The notes: generated by a model from the sequence alone, not told the origin. A stretch of 26,258 nucleotides of DNA from DATKXU01 sp035528905 (GCA_035528905.1 DATKXU010000010.1:1-26258), one strand, 5' to 3'; counted from the stretch's first letter, positions 14,442-23,162 are shown. A program made the numbers and translations.

Positions 14442-15426
14442 AGCCATGCTGTGGGCAGCGCTGGCTGTGGTCGCCTTGGCTGCCTACTGGGCTGTGAGCG
14501 GCATGCTGCTGCCTGCTGGCGGTCCTGAGACCATCGCCGTGCAGATACCTAAAGGGGCGTCTGCGGGCGAGATCGGCCGAATCCTGGCGGCGCGCGATGT
14601 GATTCGCAGCCCGTTCTGGTTCCGCGTGCTGGCGCGTGCCGCCGGGAAAAGCACCAATCTCATGACCGGCGCGTACAAACTGAGTCCCTCGATGACGCCG
14701 CTTGCCGTGCTGGGTAAGATCTCGAGCGGAGAAGCCTACGCACTGTGGATAACTTGCCCCGAGGGGTTCACGATTCGCCAGATCGGCGAGCGCCTCGAGG
14801 CGGAGGGAGTTGGTGACGCCGATCGGTTCTACGAGCTAGCGCGGTTCTACGGAGCGTCTTTCCCGACAAGCTTCCCGCATCCGCCGGACAGCCTCGAAGG
14901 CTATCTGTTTCCGGATACTTATCTTGCGCCCGTCGGCAAGCCCGAAGAGAAACTCGTCCGCGAAATGCTCGACTGTTTTGAGCGCAAGGTCGTGGCGCCT
15001 CTAGCTTCCGACATATCTGCATCCGGCATGAGCTTGCACGAAGTCATAACTCTCGCTTCGTTGATAGAGCGGGAGGCCAAGATTCCAAAGGACAGGCGGC
15101 TTGTCTCCGCCGTGCTGCGCAATAGGCTGGCGAGGAACATGCGTCTGGAATGCGATGCCACCGTTCTCTATGCTCTGGGCAGGCATAAGAACAGGCTCTT
15201 GTACAAGGACCTGGCGGTTGACTCTCCTTACAACACCTACCTATACGCGGGGCTGCCGCCGGGTCCTATAGCTAATCCGGGCCTAGCCTCGATCAAGGCG
15301 GCCCTGCGTCCGGCACACGTGGACTATCTCTACTACGTCGCTCGGGACGATGGTTCGCACATCTTCAGCCGCACATTCGCGGACCATCAACGCGCGAAAC
15401 GGATCGCCAGAAAGGGTGTCCTCTGA
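14431..15426 (+). CDS. mltG: Endolytic murein transglycosylase MltG (YceG-like)
   Basis: A 331-residue membrane-anchored enzyme that cuts nascent peptidoglycan strands and helps set glycan length. One N-terminal membrane segment (MLWAALAVVALAAYWAVSGM) is followed by a LysM-like periplasmic region (TIAVQIPKGASAGEIGRIL). The YceG catalytic domain has EGYLFPDTY (156-164) and the catalytic Glu213 in LASLIEREAKIP. CDATVLYALG and the PYNTYLYAGLPPGPI stretch are also typical. ATG 14431 is favoured over ATG 14428 since GGGGAGG (14418-14424) is 6 bases upstream of the former. It overlaps ruvX, as in many bacteria. Confidence 0.96.
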   Translation: MRGKAMLWAALAVVALAAYWAVSGMLLPAGGPETIAVQIPKGASAGEIGRILAARDVIRSPFWFRVLARAAGKSTNLMTGAYKLSPSMTPLAVLGKISSGEAYALWITCPEGFTIRQIGERLEAEGVGDADRFYELARFYGASFPTSFPHPPDSLEGYLFPDTYLAPVGKPEEKLVREMLDCFERKVVAPLASDISASGMSLHEVITLASLIEREAKIPKDRRLVSAVLRNRLARNMRLECDATVLYALGRHKNRLLYKDLAVDSPYNTYLYAGLPPGPIANPGLASIKAALRPAHVDYLYYVARDDGSHIFSRTFADHQRAKRIARKGVL

Positions 15427-15427
15427 G

Positions 15428-16018
15428 TTGGTTAATTGGTTGAAGCTGCTGTGCCCGTCTGAGCGCGTCGAGTCGCTGGCCGGCATTGACATTGCGAGGC
15501 TCAAGCGGCGGCAGATCGAAGCGATGCTTCTCGATCTGGACAACACGCTGGTTCCGTGGCGGAGCTACGACGTTGCGCCGGAGATAGAGGCGTGGATTCG
15601 CGAGGCTGGGAGCCAGGGAATGAAGTTCTGCATCGTCTCAAACACGCGAACTTCAGCGCGGCTGCAGAGCCTTGCGGCCGAGCTGGGCTTGCCGTTTGTC
15701 CGTCGCGGCGCGAAGCCGCGTCGCGGAGGCTTCCGCGAAGCTCTGAGGCTGCTCGACGTGCAGCCCGCTCACGCTGCTGTAATCGGCGATCAGATTTTTA
15801 CCGATATTTTGGGTGGTAACAGACTTGGCTTGTACACCATACTGGTGCGTCCGTTGGATCCCAGGGAGTTTATCGGCACAAGGATAAGCAGGTTCTTCGA
15901 GAAGATAGTGCTGAAGCTGCTGGAGCGGCGAGGAATGCTCCACCAGCCGAGCAGCGAGGCCGACGCATCAGGGGAACAAACGGCTGGGACAAACCGTCAG
16001 ATGAATACGGGGAAGTGA
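15428..16018 (+). CDS. YqeG-type HAD-superfamily phosphatase
   Basis: A 196-residue member of the YqeG group (subfamily IIIA) of HAD phosphatases; the substrate is unknown in the family I recall. It shows the HAD motif I DLDNT (Asp36, Asp38), motif II SNT, a basic motif III region GAKPRRGG, and motif IV GDQIFTDILGGN. The start is uncertain: TTG 15428 fits AAGGG 11 bases upstream and sits one base after the mltG stop. GTG 15416 and TTG 15440 are alternatives, the last being closest to the L-K-L-L-C-P opening typical of YqeG. In other bacteria yqeG often lies next to yqeH and aroE; here aroE follows after one base. Confidence 0.9.
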   Translation: MVNWLKLLCPSERVESLAGIDIARLKRRQIEAMLLDLDNTLVPWRSYDVAPEIEAWIREAGSQGMKFCIVSNTRTSARLQSLAAELGLPFVRRGAKPRRGGFREALRLLDVQPAHAAVIGDQIFTDILGGNRLGLYTILVRPLDPREFIGTRISRFFEKIVLKLLERRGMLHQPSSEADASGEQTAGTNRQMNTGK

Positions 16019-16019
16019 C

Positions 16020-16904
16020 TTGGACAGAGCCATGACGGGGGCGACCCGTGTGACAGGGGTGTTTGGGTATCCCGTGGAACAGAGCCGGTCGCCTGCCATG
16101 CACAACGCCGCGTTTCGAGAGCTGGGACTCAACTACATTTACGTTCCATTCAACGTGCACCCTGACAATCTGGAAGCTGCGGTACAAGGAATCCGGGCAC
16201 TCGATCTCGTCGGAGTGAACGTCACCATCCCTCATAAGGAGCGCGTGATAGAGTTCCTCGACTGGGTGAGTGACGACGCCCTCAGGATCAGATCGGTGAA
16301 CACCATTCACAACTCAGATGGTGTTCTGAAGGGATACAGCACCGACGGCCCTGGATTCATCAAGGCATTGGAGGAAACGGGGAAGTCGCCGGCAGGCTCC
16401 AGAGCTGTTGTCTTGGGGGCAGGTGGCTCAGCGCGGGCGACCGCGTGCGCTCTGATCACGAACGGCGCAAGCGTAACGGTAGCGAACCGAACGTACAGCC
16501 GCGCGGTGGAGGTGTCGGAGTCGCTGAATACCGCGCTGGGCACGAGAGCGGTAAAACCTGCCGCTCTCGACAGCGCTGACGCTCGAGAAGCCATCCTGGA
16601 GGCCGATCTGCTGGTCAACTGCACGTCTGTAGGGATGCACCCGCACCCGGACTTGCAGCCGATCTCGTCGGAGTGGCTGCACGCAGGGCTGTTTGTGTTC
16701 GATCAGATATACAGCCCCTTGGAAACCAGACTATTGCAGGCAGCCAAAGCAGCCGGGGCGCGCGGAGTGAACGGCGTTGGGATGTTGGTTTTCCAGGGGG
16801 CGATGTCCTTCGAGATTTGGACAGGGCAGGCCGCGCCTGCGGAGGTCATGAAGCAGGCAGTCTTCGCTGGTGGAAACGAGGGCGCCTTGGCGGATCGGTC
16901 GTAG
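16020..16904 (+). CDS. aroE: Shikimate dehydrogenase
   Basis: Reduces 3-dehydroshikimate to shikimate with NADPH in aromatic amino acid synthesis. The 294-residue protein carries the substrate site GYPVEQSRSPAMHN, catalytic Lys73 in NVTIPHKE and Asp109 in GYSTDGPGF. The cofactor fold is GAGGSARA (133-140), and the NRT (156-158) segment after it is typical of NADP-specific enzymes. The start is TTG 16020, one base after the previous stop, with GGGGAAG (16009-16015) just upstream; ATG 16032 is the alternative but lacks a well-spaced site. It closes the housekeeping run, and a promoter for the pilus operon begins just after its stop. Confidence 0.96.
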   Translation: MDRAMTGATRVTGVFGYPVEQSRSPAMHNAAFRELGLNYIYVPFNVHPDNLEAAVQGIRALDLVGVNVTIPHKERVIEFLDWVSDDALRIRSVNTIHNSDGVLKGYSTDGPGFIKALEETGKSPAGSRAVVLGAGGSARATACALITNGASVTVANRTYSRAVEVSESLNTALGTRAVKPAALDSADAREAILEADLLVNCTSVGMHPHPDLQPISSEWLHAGLFVFDQIYSPLETRLLQAAKAAGARGVNGVGMLVFQGAMSFEIWTGQAAPAEVMKQAVFAGGNEGALADRS

Positions 16905-16909
16905 AACGG

Positions 16910-16938
16910 TTGCGCATGGCAAGGCACGATGCTATAAT
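16910..16938 (+). promoter_or_regulatory. Extended -10 promoter of the pilus operon
   Basis: TTGCGC (16910-16915), 17 bases and a perfect TATAAT (16933-16938), with TG one base before the -10 box, lie in the 89-base gap between aroE and pilB. Transcription would start near 16945. This makes pilB onward a unit of its own, though readthrough from aroE is possible. Confidence 0.75.
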
Positions 16939-16993
16939 CCTTTAGGCGAGCCCAGTATTGGAGAGTAGGGGTTCTTGGGAGGCCGCTGAGCAA

Positions 16994-18751
16994 ATGGTGG
17001 CGATGAGAAAGGATATTGGAGAGCTGCTTCTTGAGGCGAAGGCAATCACTTCGGAACAGCTCAACGAGGCGAAAGAGACCCAGAAGGTCGCGCCGGGCGA
17101 CATCGGTCAGATCATACAGGATCTCGGGTTCGCAGACGCGAAACAGGTCTTGCAGGCACGCGCGCGGCAGCTCAATATACCCTTCGTTGACCTGACGACC
17201 CAGAAGATAGATCCCGCCGCCGTCAATGTCGTTCCCGAGCATGTGGCCAGGCGCCACAAGGTGATGCCGGTTCGAAAAGAGAGCAACCGGCTGTCAGTCG
17301 CAATGTCCGACACGCAAAACATCATGGCGCTGGACGACCTGGGGGCGGTTACCCGAGGCTTGCAGATTGTGCCTGTCTTGGCGATGCCCGATGCCATCGA
17401 GGATGCGATCAACCGCCACTACAAGGGCGGCGATGATACAGGCGCGAACCTCCCAGCATCCGTTGGTGGCGCCCCGCTTGGCATGGGTCTCGCGGGTGTT
17501 AAGGCGGAGATCGAGGCGTACAAGTCGCGTGAGCTCACGGAGGACGAAGACCCGGACGCCATCGCCCAGATTGCCGACCAGGCTCCCATTATCCGTGTCG
17601 CCAATACCATTATCCAGCAGGCTATTCGAGTAGCCGGAAGCGATATTCACATCGAGCCCGATCGGCGGCAGGTGCGCGTCCGCTACCGCGTGGACGGCGT
17701 GCTCCATGAGGAGATGACCATCCCGAAATACATTCAGGCGCCGCTTATCTCTCGTTTTAAGATCATGGCTGAGATGAATATCGCGGAGCGGCGCATCCCA
17801 CAGGACGGGCGCATTCCCGTGCGGTTGGACAATAAGGATTACGACCTCCGCGTGAGCTGCCTGCCCACTATCTACGGTGAGAAGATCGTCTGCCGAATCC
17901 TGGACAAGAGCAGCGTCCTGCTCGGTATGACAAAACTCGGCTTCAGCCCGGATTGCCTTGCCCGCCTTGAAGAACTCATTGTTCAGCCGAACGGCATGGT
18001 GCTCTCGACTGGCCCGACAGGCAGCGGCAAGACCACTACCCAGTATTCGATTCTCCACAAGATCAACTCCGTGGAGAAGAACATAATCACCATAGAAGAT
18101 CCAGTTGAGTACCAGCTCTCCGGTATATCTCAGGTCGCGGTTCATGTGAAAGCCGGACTGACCTTCGGAACAGCCCTGCGGTCCTTCCTGCGGCAGGACC
18201 CGGATATCATCATGGTTGGCGAAATGCGCGACATGGAGACGGGGGAAATCGCCGTGGAAGCCTCGCTGACCGGACACCTGGTTCTGTCAACACTCCACAC
18301 GAACGACGCTCCGTCGGCGGTCATTCGTATGGTGGATATGGGCATAGAGCCGTACTTGATATCTGCGACCGTCATCGGCGTGCTGGCCCAGAGGCTTGCA
18401 CGCAAGGTTTGCCAGAACTGCAAGGAGGAGTACCAGGTGCGCGCGTCGGAGCTGCGCGTCCTGGGCTATCAGGCTCAGGACCGCGATGAGATGGTCACCC
18501 TCTGGCGAGGGCGCGGATGCGAAGCCTGCCGGCACACTGGCTTCAAAGGCAGGAGTGGAATTTTCGAGCTGATGGTCACGAACGACGAGATCGCCGAACT
18601 GATAGTTCGCCGTGCGCCTCTGGCTGACATACGCGAGGCTGCCAGGGCCAACGGCATGAAGGAACTGCGTGAGGACGGGCTCGACAAAGTACTGGCCGGC
18701 GCAACCACGCCGGAAGAGGTAAGGAAAGTCGTCTTCACAGCCGGGCACTAA
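16994..18751 (+). CDS. pilB: Type IV pilus extension ATPase PilB (GspE family)
   Basis: A hexameric cytoplasmic ATPase that drives pilin insertion. The 585 residues start with an MshEN-like N-terminal domain (about 5-142), then the GspE core: Walker A GPTGSGKT (340-347), Asp box IEDPVE, Walker B DIIMVGEMRD (404-413), and His box TGHLVLSTLHTN. It has the tetracysteine zinc motif Cys473/Cys476 and Cys509/Cys512 that distinguishes PilB/GspE from PilT. The N-terminal domain keeps the layout of c-di-GMP-binding MshEN repeats but reads KDIGELLLEAKAI and GDIGQIIQDLGF, with Asp-Ile where Arg-Leu is usual. ATG 16994 is chosen for GGGAGG 11 bases upstream; TTG 16958 and ATG 17003 are alternatives. Confidence 0.96.
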   Translation: MVAMRKDIGELLLEAKAITSEQLNEAKETQKVAPGDIGQIIQDLGFADAKQVLQARARQLNIPFVDLTTQKIDPAAVNVVPEHVARRHKVMPVRKESNRLSVAMSDTQNIMALDDLGAVTRGLQIVPVLAMPDAIEDAINRHYKGGDDTGANLPASVGGAPLGMGLAGVKAEIEAYKSRELTEDEDPDAIAQIADQAPIIRVANTIIQQAIRVAGSDIHIEPDRRQVRVRYRVDGVLHEEMTIPKYIQAPLISRFKIMAEMNIAERRIPQDGRIPVRLDNKDYDLRVSCLPTIYGEKIVCRILDKSSVLLGMTKLGFSPDCLARLEELIVQPNGMVLSTGPTGSGKTTTQYSILHKINSVEKNIITIEDPVEYQLSGISQVAVHVKAGLTFGTALRSFLRQDPDIIMVGEMRDMETGEIAVEASLTGHLVLSTLHTNDAPSAVIRMVDMGIEPYLISATVIGVLAQRLARKVCQNCKEEYQVRASELRVLGYQAQDRDEMVTLWRGRGCEACRHTGFKGRSGIFELMVTNDEIAELIVRRAPLADIREAARANGMKELREDGLDKVLAGATTPEEVRKVVFTAGH

Positions 18752-18769
18752 ACTGTTGGAGGTGTCACC

Positions 18770-19939
18770 TTGCAAGACGGTGCGATCACCACCCAGATGC
18801 CGCCGAGGACTCAGGCGAAGCCGCGATCTATCGAGGACATTCACGTTGATGACCTGCTGAGGCTGATCGTCGAGCGCGGCGCGTCGGATCTTCATCTGGC
18901 TGTTGGTATACCTCCAATCCTGAGGGTTGACGGTGAGCTCATGCCGACGAGCTATGAGAAACTCGCAGCCCAGCATACTCAGAGGCTGGTCTATGATATT
19001 CTGACGGATGAGCAGATCCAGCGGTTCGAAGCAACCTTCGAACTCGATTTTTCCTATGCGCTGGCCAAGGTATCGCGTTTCAGGGTGAACATATATCGCG
19101 ACAAGGGCTCTGTCGCCGCTGCTTTCAGAGTGATCCCTGCTAGAATCCCCACGATACGCGAGCTGGGCCTGCCCCTCATCCTCGAGGACCTGACAAGGAA
19201 GCCGCGGGGCCTGGTTCTCGTTACCGGCCCTACTGGATCGGGAAAGTCCACGACCCTGGCCGCTATGGTTAATCAGATCAACAGCGAGCGCAGCGCGCAC
19301 ATCATCACGATTGAGGACCCAATCGAGTACCTGCACCATCACAAGTTGAGCATTGTGAACCAGCGCGAATTGGGCTTCGACACAAAGTCGTTCGCTAATG
19401 CGCTGCGTGCTGCCTTGCGCGAGGACCCTGATGTAATCCTAGTGGGGGAGATGCGAGACCTCGACACGATCTCCACGGCGATAACCTGTGCTGAGACCGG
19501 CCACCTAGTCTTCGCAACTCTGCATACCAACAACGCTCCGCAGACGGTGGACCGAATCGTGGACGTGTTCCCTTCCGAGCAGCAGGAGCAGATCAGGTTC
19601 ATGCTGTCGAACAACCTGGAGGCTGTCCTTTGCCAGCAACTCCTGCCGCGGGCTGGAATGCCGGGCCGAGTTTGCGCGATGGAGATAATGACAGCCACTG
19701 CAGCGGTCCGCAACCTGATTCGCGAGTCGAAGGCTCATCAGGTAACATCCATTATCCAGACCAGCTCGAACGTGGGCATGCAGACTATGGACCAGGGCCT
19801 GCGTGACCTTTATCAGAAGGGAATGATCTCTTACGACGACGGCCTCTCGCGCGCCATGAATCCAGAAGAGTTCAAGACGATGGTTTCCGCTGTCACGCGC
19901 GGGAAGCCAGGGCACGCGAGCAACTCAAACGGGCGATAG
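18770..19939 (+). CDS. pilT: Type IV pilus retraction ATPase PilT
   Basis: A hexameric ATPase that powers pilus retraction (twitching). The 389 residues include an early acidic-strand domain (DLLRLIVERGASDLHLAVGIPP), Walker A GPTGSGKS (153-160), Walker B DVILVGEMRD (221-230), a His box AETGHLVFATLHTN and the AAVRNLIRES segment (311-320), the PilT-specific variant of the AIRNLIRE motif needed for retraction. No tetracysteine motif is present, as expected for PilT. The start is TTG 18770, supported by an excellent GGAGGTG (18758-18764) 5 bases upstream. The Ser/Thr/Gln-rich start before residue 21 is slightly longer than in typical PilT. It follows pilB by 18 bases. Confidence 0.97.
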   Translation: MQDGAITTQMPPRTQAKPRSIEDIHVDDLLRLIVERGASDLHLAVGIPPILRVDGELMPTSYEKLAAQHTQRLVYDILTDEQIQRFEATFELDFSYALAKVSRFRVNIYRDKGSVAAAFRVIPARIPTIRELGLPLILEDLTRKPRGLVLVTGPTGSGKSTTLAAMVNQINSERSAHIITIEDPIEYLHHHKLSIVNQRELGFDTKSFANALRAALREDPDVILVGEMRDLDTISTAITCAETGHLVFATLHTNNAPQTVDRIVDVFPSEQQEQIRFMLSNNLEAVLCQQLLPRAGMPGRVCAMEIMTATAAVRNLIRESKAHQVTSIIQTSSNVGMQTMDQGLRDLYQKGMISYDDGLSRAMNPEEFKTMVSAVTRGKPGHASNSNGR

Positions 19940-19999
19940 CCCATCTGACCGCCTCGCACGAACGCGTGCCGCGGTCTGCAGTCTGAGAAGGTGATTCAA

Positions 20000-21232
20000 A
20001 TGGCGACCTATGGGTACACAATCAGAGACGCAGGCGGCGCGATGCGCCAGGGAACCAGGGAAGGCGAGACCGACCGCGCCGTGGTGCGCTGGCTGCAGGA
20101 ACAGGGATATACCGTCCTGAAAGTCGAGCAGACCAGGGTTGCGAAGCCAAGATCTCCTGGCGGTGGCTTTGGCGGCGTGAAGCTCTCGGACCTCTCGATC
20201 TTCTGCCGACAGTTCTCCACGATGGTGGATGCAGGCGTGTCACTCGTCCGGTGCCTCTCTGTATTGGGTGAGCAGACCGCGAGTTCGAAGCTCCGGCGAA
20301 TCGTCGCGGATGTCGAGGCCGAGGTACAGGCAGGTCAGCCTCTTTCTAAGGCCCTGAGCAAGTATCCGAACGTCTTCAGCAACCTCTTTATCGGTTTGGT
20401 TCGAGCCGGTGAGGTAGGCGGCGCCCTGGAGGAAAGCCTTCAGAGGCTGTCTGTCTTCCTTGAGAAGGATATGGAGCTGCGGCGGAAGGTCCGCGGCGCG
20501 ATGACCTATCCGTGCATCGTCATGGTCGTCGCGTTGGGCATCGTCATCGGCCTGGTTACCTTCATACTGCCGAGATTTATGACGCTATTTACAGAGCTTG
20601 GCATGCCGGAAAGTGACATGCCGGTGATGACGGTCATGCTGATGAACTTCAGCAAGTTCCTGACCACTAAATGGTGGGTCGTGCTCCTTATGGTAGTGGC
20701 GTTCTCCTTTTCCTTCAGGATGTTCGTGCGCACGCGTGTTGGACGCCGGGCGTACGACCGCGTCAAGCTGAAAGCTCCGGTATTTGGCAAGCTCAACCAC
20801 AGGATATGCCTGGCGCGGTTCTCGCGGACGCTTAGCACGCTCCTGATCAGTGGCGTCCCGATATTGCAGGCGCTCGAGACAGTGGCCGGTACTGTGGCGA
20901 ACGAAATCATAGGCGATGCGATCCTTGAAGCGAGATCGAGAATCCGCGAAGGCGATCGAATCGCCGACCCGCTTCAAAAGAGCAAGATGTTTCCGCCGAT
21001 GGTGGTCCAGATGATCGCAATCGGCGAAGAGTCCGGCGCTCTGGATCAAATGCTTACGAAGGTCGCGGATTTCTATGAGTCCGAGGTGGATGCCTCCCTG
21101 CAGAGCCTGACATCGTCTATCGAGCCGGTGATGATCGTATTGATGGGCGGGGCAGTGGGCTTCATAGTCATCTCGATGTTCCTGCCATTGGTGGCAATCA
21201 TACAGAGCCTCAGCTCCGGCGGCGGCGAATAG
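20000..21232 (+). CDS. pilC: Type IV pilus inner-membrane platform protein PilC (GspF family)
   Basis: A polytopic inner-membrane protein of 410 residues that links PilB and PilT to pilin assembly. It has an N-terminal cytoplasmic segment (ATYGYTIRDAGG), then two repeated T2SSF domains: the first with DLSIFCRQFSTMVDAGVSLVRCLS, the second from KLNHRICLARFSRTLSTLLISGVPI. Membrane spans follow the first domain (CIVMVVALGIVIGLVTFIL and WWVVLLMVVAFSFSF) and close the protein (VMIVLMGGAVGFIVISMFL). ATG 20000 is preferred over GTG 19991, as AGAAGGTG lies 6 bases upstream. A 60-base gap with a small GCACG/CGTGC hairpin separates it from pilT. Confidence 0.97.
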   Translation: MATYGYTIRDAGGAMRQGTREGETDRAVVRWLQEQGYTVLKVEQTRVAKPRSPGGGFGGVKLSDLSIFCRQFSTMVDAGVSLVRCLSVLGEQTASSKLRRIVADVEAEVQAGQPLSKALSKYPNVFSNLFIGLVRAGEVGGALEESLQRLSVFLEKDMELRRKVRGAMTYPCIVMVVALGIVIGLVTFILPRFMTLFTELGMPESDMPVMTVMLMNFSKFLTTKWWVVLLMVVAFSFSFRMFVRTRVGRRAYDRVKLKAPVFGKLNHRICLARFSRTLSTLLISGVPILQALETVAGTVANEIIGDAILEARSRIREGDRIADPLQKSKMFPPMVVQMIAIGEESGALDQMLTKVADFYESEVDASLQSLTSSIEPVMIVLMGGAVGFIVISMFLPLVAIIQSLSSGGGE

Positions 21233-21256
21233 CACTTAGGAAGCACATATCACAAG

Positions 21257-22090
21257 ATGCCAGAGTGGCTAGGCATACTGATCGCGTTCATATATGGAAC
21301 TGTAGTCGGCAGCTTCCTGAACGTTTGTATATGGCGTTTGCCGAGGGACGAGTCGCTCGTCAAGCCCGGCTCGCATTGCCCGCAGTGCAGCGCGCCTCTG
21401 CGTGCATGGGACCTCGTGCCGCTCTTCAGCTTTCTGATACAGGCGCGCAGGTGCAGGTACTGCGGGGCGCCGATTAGCTGGCGGTATTTCGGCGTTGAGC
21501 TTCTGAGCGGCTTGTACTTCGCTCTTGCGTACTACTGGTTCGGCCCGCGGGCCGGTTATCCGCATTACTGGATCGTGGATTTCCTGGCGTACGCATTGTT
21601 CGGTGCGTCGCTGATAGCGATCTTCTTCATAGATCTGGAGCATTGGATCATCCCGGACCAGCTCAGCCTGTTCGGGATAGGAATCGGGCTTGTGCGGGAC
21701 GGCATAGGGCTTGCTGCCGGGAGCCGTGAGCCGTATTGGATTTGGCGGATTCCGGTGCCCCAATCTATAGCGGGAATTCTGGCGTGCGGAGGAGTCTTCG
21801 CTGCCATTGCTTTCGTCAGCTACTATGTATTCAAGAAAGAGGCGATGGGCGGCGGGGACATGAAGCTCGCCGCGGCCGTGGGCGCGAACCTGGCCCTTGG
21901 CTCTGCGATGCTCTCCTTCCTGCTCGCGGTCTTTTTGGGCAGCGTTATCGGCATCGCACTCATAGCGACGGGACGCAAGACCAGGAAGGACTACGTGCCC
22001 TTCGGGCCTATGATGGTCGCCGGGGCAATTGTGGCCATCTTTTATGGGAACGAGATAATACGGATGTGGCTGGGCTATTGGGGCTTCTGA
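21257..22090 (+). CDS. pilD: Prepilin leader peptidase and N-methyltransferase PilD
   Basis: A polytopic membrane enzyme of 277 residues that removes prepilin leaders and methylates the new N-terminus. The methyltransferase part has the zinc Cys pairs Cys41/Cys44 and Cys66/Cys69 between the first and later membrane spans. The two catalytic Asp residues of the aspartyl protease are Asp126 (FIDLEHWIIPD) and Asp201 (GGGDMKL). Eight hydrophobic segments are visible. ATG 21257 has AGGA 15 bases upstream, a weak site, so translation may be coupled to pilC, which ends 24 bases before. Its substrates are likely the prepilins at 22135, 23369 and 25250. Confidence 0.96.
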   Translation: MPEWLGILIAFIYGTVVGSFLNVCIWRLPRDESLVKPGSHCPQCSAPLRAWDLVPLFSFLIQARRCRYCGAPISWRYFGVELLSGLYFALAYYWFGPRAGYPHYWIVDFLAYALFGASLIAIFFIDLEHWIIPDQLSLFGIGIGLVRDGIGLAAGSREPYWIWRIPVPQSIAGILACGGVFAAIAFVSYYVFKKEAMGGGDMKLAAAVGANLALGSAMLSFLLAVFLGSVIGIALIATGRKTRKDYVPFGPMMVAGAIVAIFYGNEIIRMWLGYWGF

Positions 22091-22134
22091 GCCTTGGTCG
22101 AGCCCTAGTGAGTCCGCGCAAGGGGGAATACAAA

Positions 22135-22968
22135 ATGGCTACTAGAGGAAAGCGTGACGGTTTCACCCTTATAGAGATGCTGACGGTCATAGCAATCATC
22201 GGTATCCTGGCCAGTCTCATCTTCCCAATCGTGGGGGCGGCGAAGAGGAGAACAAAGCAGGCGCAGTGCATGTCCAATATGCACCAGATCTTCACCGCCC
22301 TGAAGCAGTTCCAGCTCGATGAGCACAGATACCCGGATTTCATCGCCGGTCCCGTTCAGTGGGTAGAGAGCGATGGCTCATACGTTCCTTACCAGACCGA
22401 CATAATAGTGCCTCTCGAAAAGAGCACCGGTATGGTGGGTGGTCAGCTAGTCTCGCTGTTTCCCGAATACGGCAATGCCCCGAGTGCGTACACGTGCCCG
22501 GTAGCCAGCTTGAATGCCCTCGGCGCGGAGTTCTCCACGGTTGACTTTGTGGAGGATCCGATGTATTCCCTGCTGAATAACGGCGGTGTCACGCCGAACC
22601 GCAATGGCAAGCGCGGGATCGGGCCGACTGAGGGCGAGCCTTACTACCTGTATTGCTACAGCAGCTACGATTACCAGAATCCGAGGGGCGGCGCTGGCAA
22701 TGAGGCGCACTACTGCCCGACGTGGCTCGATATGAATCTCGCTGCCAATATGCAGCATCCCCAGGTGGAGCGGCAGCTCAGGTGGAGGACTCCGCCGGCG
22801 GATACCGTGGTGACCTGGTGCAGCTATCACAGGTATGTAGATGGGTCGGGCATTACCCCCGGCAGCAGGGATCTTGTGCTGTTCCTTGACGGCCGTGTGA
22901 GGCTTGTATCCAGCGCTCTGACGGTGACATGGCAAGACGCGTGGCAGGCGGCGGTGCCCGGGCCATGA
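22135..22968 (+). CDS. Type IV prepilin-like protein with H-X9-DG-like C-terminus
   Basis: A 277-residue predicted pilin or pseudopilin. The leader MATRGKRDG is cut by PilD after Gly9, leaving FTLIEMLTVIAIIGILASL with Glu at +5 and a long hydrophobic helix. Beyond it, helix residues up to about 65 are followed by a Cys-, Tyr- and Gly-rich globular part. The C-terminal segment VTWCSYHRY...RDLVLFLDGRVRLVS recalls DUF1559-type prepilins, whose ends carry a DG motif after a strand. It is larger than classic PilA (about 150 residues), so a minor pilin or surface-adhesin role is possible. AGGGGGAA lies 6 bases before ATG 22135. It is the last gene before the terminator at 23033-23079. Confidence 0.92.
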   Translation: MATRGKRDGFTLIEMLTVIAIIGILASLIFPIVGAAKRRTKQAQCMSNMHQIFTALKQFQLDEHRYPDFIAGPVQWVESDGSYVPYQTDIIVPLEKSTGMVGGQLVSLFPEYGNAPSAYTCPVASLNALGAEFSTVDFVEDPMYSLLNNGGVTPNRNGKRGIGPTEGEPYYLYCYSSYDYQNPRGGAGNEAHYCPTWLDMNLAANMQHPQVERQLRWRTPPADTVVTWCSYHRYVDGSGITPGSRDLVLFLDGRVRLVSSALTVTWQDAWQAAVPGP

Positions 22969-23032
22969 GAGTCCGCCGCGGGCCTTGAGGTTCTGTGATG
23001 CACTCTTAAGAGGATGCAAACCGGAGGGAGTT

Positions 23033-23079
23033 GAGGGGGTAATTGCGCGTACGCAAGTCCGGGCGATTACCTCGTTTTT
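23033..23079 (+). terminator. Rho-independent terminator of the pilus operon
   Basis: GGTAATTGC (23038-23046) pairs with GCGATTACC (23063-23071), nine pairs including one T-G, with a 16-nt loop, and is followed by TCG and five T residues (23075-23079). An internal TTGCG/CGCAA pairing is an alternative upper stem. It lies 65 bases after the prepilin stop, the expected place for the end of the pilB-to-prepilin transcript. Confidence 0.7.
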
Positions 23080-23153
23080 GTGTTGAGCGGATTGGAACAT
23101 TCGCTGTGCGCGTGGAGTCAAAAAAACTGGAAAGTCAGCTTCACTCTTGAGTG

Positions 23154-23162
23154 TGGTAAGAT
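23154..23162 (+). promoter_or_regulatory. Candidate extended -10 promoter for the second pilin unit
   Basis: TGG (23154-23156) directly precedes TAAGAT (23157-23162), an extended -10 element; there is no convincing -35 box 17 bases upstream. It lies after the terminator and about 207 bases before the GTG of the 617-residue pilin gene. The leader would contain the heptad repeat. Confidence 0.35.

Noticed and set aside
22991..23060. Partial resemblance to a c-di-GMP riboswitch (CTC-TTAA-GAG hairpin then GATGCAAACC)
   Set aside because: The second half of the aptamer, including the receptor and its pairing strand, cannot be found. The region is better explained by the terminator.
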